A program made the position numbers and the translations under genes. Of a stretch of DNA of 64,000 nt, positions 9,157 through 19,913 are shown piece after piece. The DNA is from Virgibacillus oceani (GTDB lineage: Bacteria; Bacillota; Bacilli; Bacillales; Amphibacillaceae). The notes below the pieces were generated by a model. That model saw only the letters and a program-made list of their open reading frames with translations. It was not told the origin of the DNA and searched no databases. The DNA is taken from NCBI RefSeq assembly GCF_014638995.1, contig NZ_BMFR01000001.1:434001-498000 (forward strand), given 5' to 3'. Numbering within the stretch: the stretch's first letter is position 1; each line of letters starts with the position of its first letter.

Positions 9157-10791
9157 ATGACTGAAAGAAATAATTGGGAACAATCTGTTGAAAAAACAAT
9201 TAAGCGTTTTCCTGAACGAAAGGAAACGTTTACTACATCATCCAATATAAAGGTTGACAAATTGTATGCAAATGAAAATACAGACAAATATGAGGAAAAA
9301 CTTGGGTATCCGGGTTCCTATCCATATACACGTGGAATACAGCCCACGATGTACCGCAGTCGTTTCTGGACGATGCGTCAATATGCAGGTTTCGGTTCAG
9401 CTTTAGAAACGAATAAAAGGTTTCGATATTTGTTGGAACAAGGTCAAACAGGACTTTCAGTTGCGTTCGATTTGCCTACGCAAATAGGTTATGATTCTGA
9501 TGATGCAATGGCTGAAGGAGAAGTAGGAAAAGTTGGTGTGGCGATTGATACGCTTCATGATATGGAACAGCTATTAGATCAAATCCCACTTGATAAGGTA
9601 AGTACATCGATGACGATTAATGCACCTGCATCAGTATTGTTGTGTATGTACATTGCAGTGGGTGAAAAGCAAGGTGTTTCGTTAGATAAATTAACAGGAA
9701 CAATCCAAAATGATATTTTAAAAGAATATATCGCTCGTGGTACATATATTTTTCCACCGAAGCCATCCATGCGATTAATAACAAACATTTTTGAATTTTG
9801 TCAGCTGCATGTTCCAAAATTTAACACGATAAGCATATCTGGCTACCACATTAGGGAAGCTGGTTCTACGGCTGTGCAAGAAGTAGCATTCACGATTGCA
9901 AATGGAATGGCATATGTTGACGCTGCTCTGAAAGCGGGATTAGATATAGATGCATTTGCTCCAAGGCTTGCGTTTTTCTTTAATGCACACAATCATTTTT
10001 TTGAGGAAGTTGCGAAGTTCCGTGCAGCACGAAGAATATGGGCAAAAATTATGAAGGAGCATTATAAAGCTAAAGATGCTAAAAGCTGGAAAATGCGTTT
10101 CCATACGCAAACAGGTGGTTCGACGTTAACTGCTCAGCAGCCAGATAACAACATAGTTCGCGTAACTTTGCAAGCGCTTGCGGCGGTTATGGGGGGAACG
10201 CAAAGTTTACACACAAACTCTCGAGATGAAGCATTATCATTACCAACAGAGGACTCAGCAAGAATTGCACTCAGAACACAGCAAATCATTGCCCATGAAA
10301 GCGGTGTCGCTGATACGATAGATCCATTTGCTGGCTCCTTTTATGTGGAAGAATTAACTGATAAGATAGAAGATGAAGTTTACAAATATATTGACCGTGT
10401 CAATGAATTGGGTGGCGCGGTTAAAGCGATCGAAGAAGGATTTATGCAAAGGGAAATTCAGCACAATGCATATGAAACACAAAAACGCATCGAAAAAGAA
10501 GATGAAATCATTGTAGGATTAAATAAGTTTAAGCTTGATGAGGAAGTAAATCCCGATTTGCTTAAAGTTGATGAGGCACTTGAGCAAGCACAAAAAAAGT
10601 CGGTTAAAATGACAAGAGAAAATCGTAACCAAGAGAAGGTTAATATGGCTCTAATCAATTTAAAAAAACAGGCAAAGAAGGAAGATGTAAACTTAATTCC
10701 ATATATTCTGGATGCCGTAAAGCAATATGCAACCATTGGGGAGATTTGCAACGTTTTACGTGATGAATTTGGCGAATTTACAGGAATTTAA
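9157..10791 (+). CDS. mutA: Methylmalonyl-CoA mutase, catalytic (alpha-type) subunit without B12 domain
   Basis: 544 aa. Acyl-CoA mutase TIM-barrel with [16 protein letters not shown] (Tyr66) and [13 protein letters not shown] (Arg194); a Tyr and an Arg at these motif positions mark methylmalonyl-CoA rather than isobutyryl- or 2-hydroxyisobutyryl-CoA specificity. [15 protein letters not shown] is the conserved active-site histidine segment. The cobalamin-binding domain found at the C-terminus of one-chain mutases is absent and is encoded by the next gene. The ATG at 9157 is preceded by GGAGG (9143-9147); the in-frame ATG at 9088 has no ribosome site. Confidence 0.9.
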   Translation: MTERNNWEQSVEKTIKRFPERKETFTTSSNIKVDKLYANENTDKYEEKLGYPGSYPYTRGIQPTMYRSRFWTMRQYAGFGSALETNKRFRYLLEQGQTGLSVAFDLPTQIGYDSDDAMAEGEVGKVGVAIDTLHDMEQLLDQIPLDKVSTSMTINAPASVLLCMYIAVGEKQGVSLDKLTGTIQNDILKEYIARGTYIFPPKPSMRLITNIFEFCQLHVPKFNTISISGYHIREAGSTAVQEVAFTIANGMAYVDAALKAGLDIDAFAPRLAFFFNAHNHFFEEVAKFRAARRIWAKIMKEHYKAKDAKSWKMRFHTQTGGSTLTAQQPDNNIVRVTLQALAAVMGGTQSLHTNSRDEALSLPTEDSARIALRTQQIIAHESGVADTIDPFAGSFYVEELTDKIEDEVYKYIDRVNELGGAVKAIEEGFMQREIQHNAYETQKRIEKEDEIIVGLNKFKLDEEVNPDLLKVDEALEQAQKKSVKMTRENRNQEKVNMALINLKKQAKKEDVNLIPYILDAVKQYATIGEICNVLRDEFGEFTGI

Positions 10792-10806
10792 TAGGGGGAG
10801 AGACAG

Positions 10807-11631
10807 ATGGGGAAAATACGCGTATTAATTGCAAAACCGGGATTGGACGGTCATGATCGTGGCGCGCTGGTAATTGCACAGGCATTGCGTGACCATGGAA
10901 TGGAGGTCATCTATACCGGTTTAAGACAATCACCAATTCAAATTGCGCAGGCAGCTATACAGGAGGATGTAGATGTTATTGGACTATCTTCTTTGTCCGG
11001 AGCGCATCGTACATTGTTTCCAAAGGTAATCGAGGCATTACAAGAGAGAAATGCCGGCGATATTCCTGTTGTTGCAGGGGGTGTTATCCCAAGTGAGGAT
11101 ATTCCTTATTTAATTGAAAAAGGAATTAATAAGATCTTTACAAGCGGTTCATCAACCGAAGCACTTGCAAACTATATTAAACAGCTTATCAATCCGGAGC
11201 ATTCTAAATTAGAACAACCAAATAAAATTGCTCATATTGGAATAGCAGTTCATTCAATTGATCAAGCAATCTCCTTTTATACAGATACATTAGGATTAGA
11301 ATTGGAAGGGGTAGAAGCAGTTAAATCAGAAGGAGTTAAGGTAGCATTTCTTAAAATTGGCGAGTCGCGATTTGAACTGTTAGAACCATTAGACGATACA
11401 TCCACGATTCAAAAGTTTCTTGACAAAAAAGGAGAAGGGATCCACCATATTGCACTTGAAGTGGATAATGTTGAAGAACGATTACAGAAATATAAACAGG
11501 CAGGTATAAAGCTAATCAATGAAGAAGCAAAATCCGGGGCGCATAATAGTCAAATAGCTTTTATCCATCCAAAAGCAGCAAATGGAGTTTTGCTGGAGTT
11601 ATGCCAACATACTGAGGGAAGTGATTTATAA
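10807..11631 (+). CDS. Fused cobalamin-binding mutase subunit and methylmalonyl-CoA epimerase
   Basis: Residues 1-128 are the B12-binding domain of acyl-CoA mutases, with GLDGHDRG (lower-ligand His16), GLSSLSGAH and the VVAGGVIP loop. After a short linker, residues 139-274 are a glyoxalase-fold epimerase with metal ligands matching the family: His143 (IAHIGIAV), Glu190 (ELLEP), His214 (IHHIALEV) and Glu264 (LLELCQH). The protein would both complete the mutase encoded upstream and interconvert the methylmalonyl-CoA epimers. The TAA stop overlaps the next ATG (TAATG), suggesting translational coupling. Confidence 0.9.
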   Translation: MGKIRVLIAKPGLDGHDRGALVIAQALRDHGMEVIYTGLRQSPIQIAQAAIQEDVDVIGLSSLSGAHRTLFPKVIEALQERNAGDIPVVAGGVIPSEDIPYLIEKGINKIFTSGSSTEALANYIKQLINPEHSKLEQPNKIAHIGIAVHSIDQAISFYTDTLGLELEGVEAVKSEGVKVAFLKIGESRFELLEPLDDTSTIQKFLDKKGEGIHHIALEVDNVEERLQKYKQAGIKLINEEAKSGAHNSQIAFIHPKAANGVLLELCQHTEGSDL

Positions 11632-13184
11632 TGGATATTTTTGATAAAATAAATGAATTATACGATAAACGCAGACAGGTTGAACTTGGTGGTGGTGACG
11701 AAAGGATTGATAAGCAGCATGCCAAAGGCAAAATGACGGCAAGAGAACGCATTGATTACCTGCTTGATGATGCATCTTTTGTTGAATTAAATCCTTTTAT
11801 TGAACACCGTGCTTCCGATTTTGGTATGGATAGTTCTATAGCAAAGGGTGAAGGAGTTGTAACTGGATACGGGAAAATAAATGGTAAAGCCATCTACCTG
11901 TTTGCCCAGGATTTCACTGTTTATGGCGGGGCACTTGGCGAAATGCACGGAAAAAAGATAGCAGCAGTTATGGATTTGGCTGCTAAAAATGGTGTGCCAT
12001 TTATTGGGTTAAACGATTCTGGAGGGGCACGAATTCAGGAAGGTGTATCTTCTCTAGATGGATATGGACAAGTTTTTTATCGTAATTCAATCTATTCAGG
12101 AGTTATTCCGCAAATATCAGTTATTATGGGTCCAAGTGCTGGCGGTGCCGTTTATTCCCCAGCTATTACTGATTTTGTTATCATGGTTGAAAAGACATCA
12201 CAAATGTTCATAACAGGTCCGAAAGTAATTGAAACAGTTACCGGTGAAAAAATATCATCAGAAGATTTAGGCGGAGCACAAATTCATAATGCGAAAAGCG
12301 GAAACGCTCATTTTAAAACTAAAACAGAGGAAGAAGCGCTGGATACCGTTCGTGAATTACTTGACTATTTACCTGCAAATAATCAGGAGAAACCGAATTC
12401 AGCCGCTTTAGCTGAGAAGAAGACTGATAATCTTTGTCCAGAACTGACAGAGATTGTTCCATTTGATTCTACAAAACCATATGACGTAAAAAAAGTGATT
12501 GAACAAGTACTTGATAAAAACAGCTTTTTTGAAATTCATAAAGAATTTGCAAAAAATATCGTAGTTGGCTTTGGTCGGATCAACGGTCAAACAGTAGGTC
12601 TTGTTTGTAATCAGCCGAAATATCTTGCTGGCGGACTAGATATTGATTCAAGTGATAAAGCAGCCAGATTTATTCGTTTCTGCGACGCGTTTAACATCCC
12701 GCTTATTACATTTGAGGATGTTACAGGCTTTTTCCCTGGTGTTAAACAAGAGCATGGTGGTATCATACGTCATGGAGCAAAAATTTTATATGCCTATTCT
12801 GAAGCAACTGTACCTAAAATTACTATTATTACACGAAAAGCCTTCGGTGGAGCCTATGTCGCGTTAAACAGTAAATCTATTGGGGCTGATTTAGTATATG
12901 CATGGCCAAACGCGGAAATCGCTGTAATGGGTCCAGAGGGTGCAGCAAATGTAATTTTTGCAAAGGAAATTGCTGAGAGCAATAATCCAGAAGCAACACG
13001 ACAGGAAAAAATAGATACGTATCGTGAAAGATTTGCAAATCCTTACGTTGCGGCAGGACTTGGAATGGTCGACGACGTAATTGATCCAAGGGAAACCCGG
13101 ATAAAACTTATTCAAAGCTTAGAGATGTTAGCCCAAAAGCAAGAGGACAGACCTAAGAAAAAGCATGGAAATATACCATTATAA
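11631..13184 (+). CDS. Carboxyltransferase subunit, propionyl-CoA carboxylase type (YqjD-like)
   Basis: 517-aa acyl-CoA carboxylase beta chain with N- and C-terminal crotonase-like halves. NDSGGARIQEGV and MGPSAGGAVYSPA form the first oxyanion region; GFFPGVKQEHGGIIRHGAK and TRKAFGGAYVA form the second. It would move CO2 between biotin and propionyl-CoA, closing the route to methylmalonyl-CoA. No biotin carboxylase or biotin-carrier gene lies beside it, so the partner must be elsewhere. It overlaps the preceding stop by one base. The B. subtilis counterpart is yqjD. Confidence 0.88.
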   Translation: MDIFDKINELYDKRRQVELGGGDERIDKQHAKGKMTARERIDYLLDDASFVELNPFIEHRASDFGMDSSIAKGEGVVTGYGKINGKAIYLFAQDFTVYGGALGEMHGKKIAAVMDLAAKNGVPFIGLNDSGGARIQEGVSSLDGYGQVFYRNSIYSGVIPQISVIMGPSAGGAVYSPAITDFVIMVEKTSQMFITGPKVIETVTGEKISSEDLGGAQIHNAKSGNAHFKTKTEEEALDTVRELLDYLPANNQEKPNSAALAEKKTDNLCPELTEIVPFDSTKPYDVKKVIEQVLDKNSFFEIHKEFAKNIVVGFGRINGQTVGLVCNQPKYLAGGLDIDSSDKAARFIRFCDAFNIPLITFEDVTGFFPGVKQEHGGIIRHGAKILYAYSEATVPKITIITRKAFGGAYVALNSKSIGADLVYAWPNAEIAVMGPEGAANVIFAKEIAESNNPEATRQEKIDTYRERFANPYVAAGLGMVDDVIDPRETRIKLIQSLEMLAQKQEDRPKKKHGNIPL

Positions 13185-13243
13185 ATTATTATTAGCAGTA
13201 ATCATGAATCCACACTTTACATAGAAAAAGGAGAATTTTACAA

Positions 13244-14371
13244 ATGGTTCACGTAAACAATGATCGATTAATCAATGAATTTATGGAATTGGTACAGATT
13301 GATTCAGAAACAAAGCATGAAGAAAAAATTGCCGAGGTATTAAAAAAGAAGTTTACTGATCTTGGTTTAAACGTTATTGAGGATAATAGCAAAAATGAAA
13401 CGGGTCACGCAGCAGGTAACCTGATTTGTAATTTAAAGGGTACAAAAGATGATGCTGATACTATTTATTTTACATCACACATGGATACAGTTGTACCGGG
13501 AAATAATATAAAGCCATCCATTAAAGACGGATATATTGTATCCGATGGTACGACAATTTTAGGCGCTGACGATAAGGCTGGCCTAGCTGCAATATTGGAG
13601 GCAATCCGTACGTTACAGGAAAATAATATTGAACATGGAGATATTCAATTTGTTATCACTGCAGGTGAAGAATCGGGTTTAGTTGGTGCAAAAGCATTGG
13701 ATAGTTCATTGTTAAAAGCAAAATACGGATATGCGATTGATAGTAATGGTACAGTTGGAGACATTATTGTCGCGGCTCCAACACAAGCCAAAATCTATAC
13801 TGTCATGAAAGGCAAAACGGCACATGCGGGCGTAGCACCTGAAAAAGGTGTTTCAGCAATTACACTCGCGGCCAAAGCTATTGCTAAAATGCCGCTTGGG
13901 CGAATTGACGAAGAAACAACTGCTAATATCGGCCGATTTGAAGGTGGTAAGCAGACAAACATTGTGTGTGATTATGTTGAAATTTTGGCAGAGGCACGTT
14001 CACTTGTTCCTGAAAAAATGGAAGCACAGGTTGCTAAAATGAAAGAGGCGTTTGAATCGACTGCCAAAGAGCTTGGTGGAAGCGCTAATGTCGATGTGCA
14101 AGTAATGTACCCTGGATTTAAACAAGAAGCAGGGGATGAGGTTGTTGAAATTGCGAGAAGTGCAGCAAAATCAATTGGACGAGATAGTAAACTGCTAAAA
14201 AGCGGCGGTGGCAGTGATGCAAATGTTATTGCAGGACTTGGAATACCAACTGTAAATTTGGCTGTTGGATATGAAGAAATTCACACAACTAATGAACGGA
14301 TTCCTGTTGATGAGCTGGTAAAAGTATCTGAGCTTGTTACAGCGATTGTACAAGAAGCAGCAAATAAATAA
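13244..14371 (+). CDS. M20-family peptidase, peptidase T-like (YqjE)
   Basis: 375-aa zinc aminopeptidase of the tripeptidase group. Metal ligands and catalytic residues are visible in TSHMDTV, LGADDKAG and TAGEESGLVG, and the dimerisation lid lies in the middle. A good ribosome site (AAAGGAG) precedes the ATG at 13244. It is separated from the carboxylase gene by 59 bases and followed by a clear terminator. Its order after the carboxyltransferase matches yqjD-yqjE. Confidence 0.87.
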   Translation: MVHVNNDRLINEFMELVQIDSETKHEEKIAEVLKKKFTDLGLNVIEDNSKNETGHAAGNLICNLKGTKDDADTIYFTSHMDTVVPGNNIKPSIKDGYIVSDGTTILGADDKAGLAAILEAIRTLQENNIEHGDIQFVITAGEESGLVGAKALDSSLLKAKYGYAIDSNGTVGDIIVAAPTQAKIYTVMKGKTAHAGVAPEKGVSAITLAAKAIAKMPLGRIDEETTANIGRFEGGKQTNIVCDYVEILAEARSLVPEKMEAQVAKMKEAFESTAKELGGSANVDVQVMYPGFKQEAGDEVVEIARSAAKSIGRDSKLLKSGGGSDANVIAGLGIPTVNLAVGYEEIHTTNERIPVDELVKVSELVTAIVQEAANK

Positions 14372-14382
14372 TTATTGAAAAG

Positions 14383-14410
14383 GAACCCTTAAGCTCTTAG
14401 GGTTCTTTTT
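14383..14410 (+). terminator. Terminator after the peptidase gene
   Basis: GAACCCT (14383-14389) pairs with AGGGTTC (14399-14405) around a 9-nt loop, followed directly by TTTTT. Confidence 0.8.
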
Positions 14411-14419
14411 AAATTATGT

Positions 14420-14445
14420 TATAATAAAAAACAAACAACCGTTCG
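14420..14445 (+). promoter_or_regulatory. Promoter -10 with LexA (SOS) box before polY1
   Basis: TATAAT at 14420-14425 is followed by CAAACAACCGTTCG (14432-14445). This is one base from the Bacillus LexA box CGAAC-N4-GTTCG, and on the minus strand reads CGAAC-N4-GTTTG. A box just downstream of -10 would block transcription until DNA damage. The -35 is weak. Confidence 0.6.
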
Positions 14446-14460
14446 CAAAGGATGTTAATT

Positions 14461-15708
14461 ATGTCTCAATGGTACCCCAAAAAAGGCCGTGTTATTTTTC
14501 ATATCGATATGAATTGTTTTTATGCATCTGTGGAGATGGCCTATGACCCAACCTTAAAAGGGAAGCCACTGGCGATTGCTGGTAATCCGGAAGAACGAAA
14601 AGGAATTATTGTTACCAGCAGCTATGAGGCTCGGGCAAAAGGTGTAAAAACGACAATGACATTGTGGCAGGCACGAAAATTATGCCCAAGTTTAATAGTG
14701 ATGCGACCTAACTTTGAGCGATACCGAACAGCATCAAAAGAAATGTTTAAAATCTTAGCGGAAATAACGCCATTCGTTCAACCAGTCTCAATTGATGAAG
14801 GATATATGGATATAACCGAAAGCGGACATCTCGGTAATCCATTGGAAATAGCAGAAAATCTGCAAACTAAAATTAAAAATGAACTTGACCTTCCGTGCAG
14901 TATAGGTATCGCCCCAAATAAATTTTTGGCAAAAATGGCATCTGACATGAAAAAGCCATTAGGCATTACAGTTCTGAGAAAACGGGATTTACCGCAAAAA
15001 CTTTGGCCATTACCGGTGGGAGATATGTATGGTATTGGTGAAAAGACTGCAAATAAATTAAATACGATTGAAGTCAATACGATTGGGGATCTTGCCAATG
15101 GGGATGTATATCAATTAAAACGTGTTTTAGGTATAAATGGAGAACGATTAAAGAATCGGGCCAATGGGATAGATCCAAGGCAAGTTGACCCTGAAGCGGT
15201 ACATGAATTCAAAAGTATCGGAAGCTCACAAACACTTCCGCTGGATACTACGGATGAAAATGAAATCCGAAACTTAATGGGCCAATTGGCAGACAGTGTC
15301 GAACGCAGAATGAAACGAAAGCGTGCAGCCGGGCGTGGTGTGCAAATTATGATTCGCTATCATGACCGCAAGACAATCACAAGGAGTAAAAAGCTGCAAT
15401 CATATATTGAAAATAAAGAAGATATTCTTTACATCTCAAATGAATTGTTTCATAAACATTGGAATATGGAACCGATTCGTTTGCTGGGAATTACGGTGCA
15501 AGATGTTGAAGTGAAGGAAAATATCGCACAACAGCTGGATTTGTTTACCTATGAAAAGGAAGCGGAAAAAGAAAAGCTTTATACTGCCATTGACGAGCTT
15601 ACATCTAAATACGGAAAAAATCCTTTTATGCAGTTAAAGGATGAAGATAAGGCTAATCAGCCACGAACTAGTTTTCAAAAGGATTTTTTAGATGATTATA
15701 AAAAGTAA
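14461..15708 (+). CDS. dinB: DNA polymerase IV (Y family), PolY1/YqjH
   Basis: 415-aa translesion polymerase. The palm has FHIDMNCFYASVE (first catalytic Asp) and SIDEGYMD (second Asp-Glu pair); thumb helix-hairpin-helix IGEKTANKLNTI, little-finger domain, and a C-terminal clamp-binding peptide QLDLF. The start at 14461 (MSQWYPKKG) is preferred over the ATG at 14452 because AAAGGATG sits 7 bases before it. A LexA-like box upstream points to SOS control. Confidence 0.92.
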   Translation: MSQWYPKKGRVIFHIDMNCFYASVEMAYDPTLKGKPLAIAGNPEERKGIIVTSSYEARAKGVKTTMTLWQARKLCPSLIVMRPNFERYRTASKEMFKILAEITPFVQPVSIDEGYMDITESGHLGNPLEIAENLQTKIKNELDLPCSIGIAPNKFLAKMASDMKKPLGITVLRKRDLPQKLWPLPVGDMYGIGEKTANKLNTIEVNTIGDLANGDVYQLKRVLGINGERLKNRANGIDPRQVDPEAVHEFKSIGSSQTLPLDTTDENEIRNLMGQLADSVERRMKRKRAAGRGVQIMIRYHDRKTITRSKKLQSYIENKEDILYISNELFHKHWNMEPIRLLGITVQDVEVKENIAQQLDLFTYEKEAEKEKLYTAIDELTSKYGKNPFMQLKDEDKANQPRTSFQKDFLDDYKK

Positions 15709-15709
15709 A

Positions 15710-15747
15710 GGCTCACAACTATTGTAAAGTGATAATAGTTGTGAGCC
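15710..15747. terminator. Bidirectional terminator between convergent genes
   Basis: Perfect 14-bp stem: GGCTCACAACTATT (15710-15723) and AATAGTTGTGAGCC (15734-15747) with a 10-nt loop. AT-rich flanks lie on both sides, so it can serve dinB (+) and the aldehyde dehydrogenase gene (-). Confidence 0.9.
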
Positions 15748-15750
15748 AAA

Positions 15751-17130
15751 TTATTTTATTATTCGTTTAACCAGCGCTTCAGCTACTTTTCCACCAGGAT
15801 AGCGAAAAGGCATATCAAATTTTGTAGTTTGTTTTAACACACTTTTCTTGTGTGAGAATGTTTCAAAGCTATATTTCCCATGGTATCTTCCAATTCCGCT
15901 GCTTCCGACTCCTCCAAAAGGAAGATATGGATTTGCTAAATGATAGAGTGTATCATTAATACACCCGCCGCCAAATGAAATACCCTGTATAATTTTTTGC
16001 TGTGCTGTCAGTTTTTCTCCAAAATAATAAAGTGCTAATGGCTTATCCAGTTGCTTGATTTTTGAAATAACAGCATCGAGATCGCTAAATGTAAATATAG
16101 GTAACAAAGGACCGAATATCTCTTCTTGCATAATTGGATCTTCCCACGAAATTTTGTCTAAAATAGTTGGCTCAATTGCAAGTTTATTTTTGCTGTAATT
16201 TCCACCATGTACAATTTTTCCTTCAGTTAGAAAAGCTTGTAATCTATTAAAATGGTTTTCATTAATGATCCGGACATAACCTTCATTTTTCAAAGGTCTT
16301 TTTCCATAAAATGATTTAATATATTTCTTGATTGCCTTAAACAGTTTCTGCTTAATATCCTTATGAACATACAAATAATCCGGTGCTACACATGTTTGAC
16401 CGGCATTTGTAAATTTACCCCAAACAATTCGCTTTGCCGCTAGATCAATATCGGCATCTTTGTCGACAATTGCAGGACTTTTCCCCCCTAATTCCAATGT
16501 GACAGGTGTAAGGTGTGTACTTGCTTCCCTCATTATAATTTTTCCGACAGCAGTGCTTCCAGTAAAAAAGATGTAGTCAAATTTTTGTTTTAATAGGTGT
16601 TCACTAACATCCTTGCCACCTTCAACTACGGCAAAATAATTATTATCAAATGTTTCTCCAATCATTTCAGATAATAATGAAGAAGTTGTTGGGGTTAGCT
16701 CCGATGGCTTTAGGATAACTGTATTGCCGGCTGCAATTGCACCTATTGCGGGGGCTATTGCTAACTGCAATGGATAGTTCCAGGGAGAAATCACGAACGA
16801 AACACCATACGGTTCAGACAGAATATAGTTTTTCGTACCTTTATGTGTAATAGGTACGTCCGCTTTTTCGGGCTTCATCCAGTCTTTAAGATTTTTCAGT
16901 GCAAAATCTATTTCAGTATAAAGAAACCCAACCTCTGTTGTAAGTGCTTCATGTCTGGATTTGTTTAAATCGGCTTTTAGTGCTTGATATACACTATTTT
17001 CATATTTTTTAAGTATACTTTTTAGCTTTTTAAGCTGCTCCTTTCGAAAAGAATATGTCAGTGTTTCCCCTCTTAAGAAGTAATCCCGCTGACTTTCCAC
17101 TAATCTCTCTATTTGATCCATTCTAAACAC
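15751..17130 (-). CDS. Aldehyde dehydrogenase, class-3 type (YwdH-like)
   Basis: 459-aa NAD(P)-dependent aldehyde dehydrogenase. The cofactor loop FTGSTAVGK, LELGGKSPAIV with the general-base Glu, and the nucleophile cysteine in GQTCVAPDYLYV are all present. The shorter length and the C-terminal hydrophobic/basic tail resemble class-3 (fatty or coniferyl aldehyde) enzymes. It starts 4 bases after rnz and is probably the last gene of the GDPD-namA-rnz unit. The physiological aldehyde is unknown. Confidence 0.87.
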   Translation of the reverse strand: MFRMDQIERLVESQRDYFLRGETLTYSFRKEQLKKLKSILKKYENSVYQALKADLNKSRHEALTTEVGFLYTEIDFALKNLKDWMKPEKADVPITHKGTKNYILSEPYGVSFVISPWNYPLQLAIAPAIGAIAAGNTVILKPSELTPTTSSLLSEMIGETFDNNYFAVVEGGKDVSEHLLKQKFDYIFFTGSTAVGKIIMREASTHLTPVTLELGGKSPAIVDKDADIDLAAKRIVWGKFTNAGQTCVAPDYLYVHKDIKQKLFKAIKKYIKSFYGKRPLKNEGYVRIINENHFNRLQAFLTEGKIVHGGNYSKNKLAIEPTILDKISWEDPIMQEEIFGPLLPIFTFSDLDAVISKIKQLDKPLALYYFGEKLTAQQKIIQGISFGGGCINDTLYHLANPYLPFGGVGSSGIGRYHGKYSFETFSHKKSVLKQTTKFDMPFRYPGGKVAEALVKRIIK

Positions 17131-17134
17131 TCCT

Positions 17135-18058
17135 CTATTTTTTAGGATGTATTGTCATCCGGTAAAAATCATATGCGAGTACAGTGTTAGGAAAAACCCC
17201 TTGTGCCTCTATGAGTAATTGTTTGCAATCTTCTCTTTGATAGCGTGATGAGATGTGTGTTAACACTAATTTTTGCGTATTGCTTTCTTTGGCTAGGGAA
17301 GCCGCCTGAGTTGTTGTGGAATGAAAATAGTCTTTAGCTAATTTTTCTTTTGAATCATCAAAAGTTGCCTCGTGCACAAGAACGTCGGAATTTTCCACAA
17401 ATAATTTATTTTGTTCAGTAAGTCGTGTGTCTCCTAAAATAGAAATGATTCTTCCTGGTTTATTTGGTCCAATATAATGTTTTCGATAAATGGTTTTTTC
17501 ATTCACGGTTACGGTAGCATTATCCTTGATTTTCTGATAGACGGTCCCAGGGTGTATGCCTGCTTCTTTCAATTTCTCGACTAACAGTTCACCAGGTTTA
17601 TCCTTTTCCACGATACGGTAGCCGTAACATGGAATTCCGTGATCAAGTTTTTTGCAAATTACTGTGAATTTGTCATCATCAATAATTTGTCCTTCCGTAA
17701 TTTCAATTATTTTTAACGGATAGGTGAGATGTGTTCCGCTGACTTGAAGACTTGTCTCGATATATTGTTTAATACCATGCGGTCCGTAAACAGTTAATAA
17801 GTCGTCTCCACCTTGAAAGGAACGGCTGCTTAAAAGGCCTGGGAGACCAAATATATGGTCCCCATGCATATGTGTAATAAAAATTTTGTTTATTTTTCTG
17901 GGACGTATTGATGTATTTAAAATTTGATGTTGTGTTGATTCCCCGCAATCAAACAGCCAAATGCTGTTTTGTTCCTGAAGCATTGTCAAAGCAATGGCAG
18001 AAACATTACGTTCTTTTGACGGGACGCCTGCGCCTGTTCCGAGGAAAATTAGTTCCAT
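17135..18058 (-). CDS. rnz: Ribonuclease Z (tRNA 3'-end endonuclease)
   Basis: 307-aa metallo-beta-lactamase-fold nuclease that removes 3' trailers from tRNA precursors lacking encoded CCA. The metal motif THMHGDH (His63, His65, Asp67, His68) and the N-terminal [14 protein letters not shown] are typical of the short RNase Z form. The ATG at 18058 has AGGAGG 9-14 bases upstream; the frame stays open farther upstream into the namA gene but without a signal. The order namA-rnz is as in B. subtilis. Confidence 0.93.
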   Translation of the reverse strand: MELIFLGTGAGVPSKERNVSAIALTMLQEQNSIWLFDCGESTQHQILNTSIRPRKINKIFITHMHGDHIFGLPGLLSSRSFQGGDDLLTVYGPHGIKQYIETSLQVSGTHLTYPLKIIEITEGQIIDDDKFTVICKKLDHGIPCYGYRIVEKDKPGELLVEKLKEAGIHPGTVYQKIKDNATVTVNEKTIYRKHYIGPNKPGRIISILGDTRLTEQNKLFVENSDVLVHEATFDDSKEKLAKDYFHSTTTQAASLAKESNTQKLVLTHISSRYQREDCKQLLIEAQGVFPNTVLAYDFYRMTIHPKK

Positions 18059-18071
18059 TCGTACGTGCCTC

Positions 18072-19088
18072 CTAACTCCAGCCTCGTTTGTACTGTACGG
18101 GTGGATTAATGGAATATCCCAGTTCATCGGCAGCACACTTGGCCCAATATGGATTTCTCAGCAGGGATCGACCAATAAATACTAGATCTGCCCTTTCATT
18201 TTGAATAATTTCCTCCGCCTGTAAACCACTGGTAATAAGCCCAACGGCCCCGGTAGCAATGCCTGTTTCGTATTTGATTTTTTGGCAACGAGGCAGCTGA
18301 TAGCCGGGATAGGAATTGATTTTAGCTGGTACAACACCACCTGAACTGCAATCAATTAAATCTATTCCTTGGTTTTTCATTTCCTTTGCAAAATAAATGA
18401 AGTCTTCAAGTGTATTACCTTCATCATGGTATTCATCTGTAGAAATCCGTACAAATAGCGGACCATTCCATTCGGTCTGAACAGTCTCAATAATTTCAGA
18501 TAGGAAACGGTAACGATTTTCCTTTGAACCGCCGTATTTATCTGTCCTTTTATTTGTAAGGGGTGAAAGGAATTGATTGATTAAATAGCCATGTGCACCG
18601 TGCAGTTCAATGATGTCAAATCCGGCTTCTTTTGCTCTCCTTGCACCATTTTTAAAAGCTTCTATTGTTTTTTGTATAGCTTCTTCTGTCATCTCAACGG
18701 GAGTATCTGATGAATCGTTAAATGGCAGGGCGGAGGGAGCGTAAATCGCTGAATCCAATACTGCCTTTCGTCCAGCGTGTGCAAGCTGTGTTGCAGATTT
18801 TGCACCATAAGCGTGTATTTGTTCATTAAGTTCTTTTAGTCCTGCGACATGTTCGTCATTCCAAATTCCTAAATCTTCAGGAGAGATACGCCCTTCCGGC
18901 ATTACTGCAATAGCCTCTGTCATTACTAGACCTACTTGCCCAACTGCTCTGCTTGTTAGATGTGTTATATGAAATGGTGTGATTTTCCCATCACGATTAT
19001 AACAGGAATACATACACATGGGGGACATAACGATCCGGTTTTTTAGTTCGACATCTTTAATAGTAATTGCTGAGAATAAATTAGACAT
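18072..19088 (-). CDS. namA: NADPH dehydrogenase, old yellow enzyme family (YqjM)
   Basis: 338-aa FMN protein reducing alpha,beta-unsaturated carbonyls and some nitro compounds. SPMCMYS carries the cysteine characteristic of the YqjM subgroup. The substrate histidines are in [16 protein letters not shown], followed by [21 protein letters not shown] is the arginine finger at the dimer interface. It lies upstream of rnz on the same strand, 13 bases apart. Confidence 0.93.
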   Translation of the reverse strand: MSNLFSAITIKDVELKNRIVMSPMCMYSCYNRDGKITPFHITHLTSRAVGQVGLVMTEAIAVMPEGRISPEDLGIWNDEHVAGLKELNEQIHAYGAKSATQLAHAGRKAVLDSAIYAPSALPFNDSSDTPVEMTEEAIQKTIEAFKNGARRAKEAGFDIIELHGAHGYLINQFLSPLTNKRTDKYGGSKENRYRFLSEIIETVQTEWNGPLFVRISTDEYHDEGNTLEDFIYFAKEMKNQGIDLIDCSSGGVVPAKINSYPGYQLPRCQKIKYETGIATGAVGLITSGLQAEEIIQNERADLVFIGRSLLRNPYWAKCAADELGYSINPPVQYKRGWS

Positions 19089-19104
19089 GTTGTTCCTCCT
19101 ATGA

Positions 19105-19845
19105 TTATTTGTTTTTTTCTTTGAAAAGTTTACGATAGTGCTGTGCTATATTAGGTACATCGGTAAAAATACCATCACATTTTAAGGCATATGACTTTAG
19201 TATTCTTGATGGTCTATTCAATGTATATACCCGGATTTTCATATTTGCTTTTTGACATTGTTCAACAAGCAAACGATTCAGCAAACGGTATTTTACGTGT
19301 AACGCATTTGCACCAAGGCTTTGCGCATAGGATATAAGATTTTTATTTCTTGATGTTAAAAAGGCAACCTTAATATCACTATGAAGTTTGTTAATCCGTT
19401 TTACACTGTTCGGATTAAATGTCGACAGTGTTGTACGGTTTAATAATTGATAATGCTTTACCATTTCATATACAATTGTTTCAATGTTCTTATAGTCTAT
19501 TTTATTATTTTTCAGTTCAATATTTAAGTATAACGGCTTGGGTTTAATCCAATGAAGGAATTCTTCAAGTGTGATAATTGATGTTCCAGCATATTTTTTG
19601 GAAAACCAGGAGCCAGCATCTAATTGTTTCACCTGATTAATTGTGAGGTCCTTAATATAGCCGATTCCATTTGTCGTTCGCTTGACATGTTCATCATGAA
19701 TTAAAACCGGAACATTGTCCTTTGTTAGCTGTACATCCGTTTCAATGCCGTCTGAACCCAATTCATGGGCAAGTCTGAAGGCGGGCATTGTATTTTCTGG
19801 TGCTAGTTTGCTAGCCCCGCGATGAGCGATAATTTTAGTAGTCAA
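19105..19845 (-). CDS. Glycerophosphodiester phosphodiesterase
   Basis: About 246 aa, GDPD fold. The catalytic/metal motif [18 protein letters not shown] and [14 protein letters not shown] ... VLIHDE are intact. It releases glycerol-3-phosphate from deacylated phospholipids. No export signal is visible, so it is probably cytosolic. The TTG at 19845 is preferred because AGAGGTGA sits 6-7 bases upstream; the in-frame GTG at 19854 lies inside that ribosome site. First gene of a probable minus-strand operon with namA, rnz and an aldehyde dehydrogenase. Confidence 0.87.
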   Translation of the reverse strand: MTTKIIAHRGASKLAPENTMPAFRLAHELGSDGIETDVQLTKDNVPVLIHDEHVKRTTNGIGYIKDLTINQVKQLDAGSWFSKKYAGTSIITLEEFLHWIKPKPLYLNIELKNNKIDYKNIETIVYEMVKHYQLLNRTTLSTFNPNSVKRINKLHSDIKVAFLTSRNKNLISYAQSLGANALHVKYRLLNRLLVEQCQKANMKIRVYTLNRPSRILKSYALKCDGIFTDVPNIAQHYRKLFKEKNK

Positions 19846-19913
19846 TAATTTCACCTCTTGTTTGATTGTGTTTTATTCTTTTCGAAAAGTCAATTTCCAT
19901 AGGGAGGATACGT

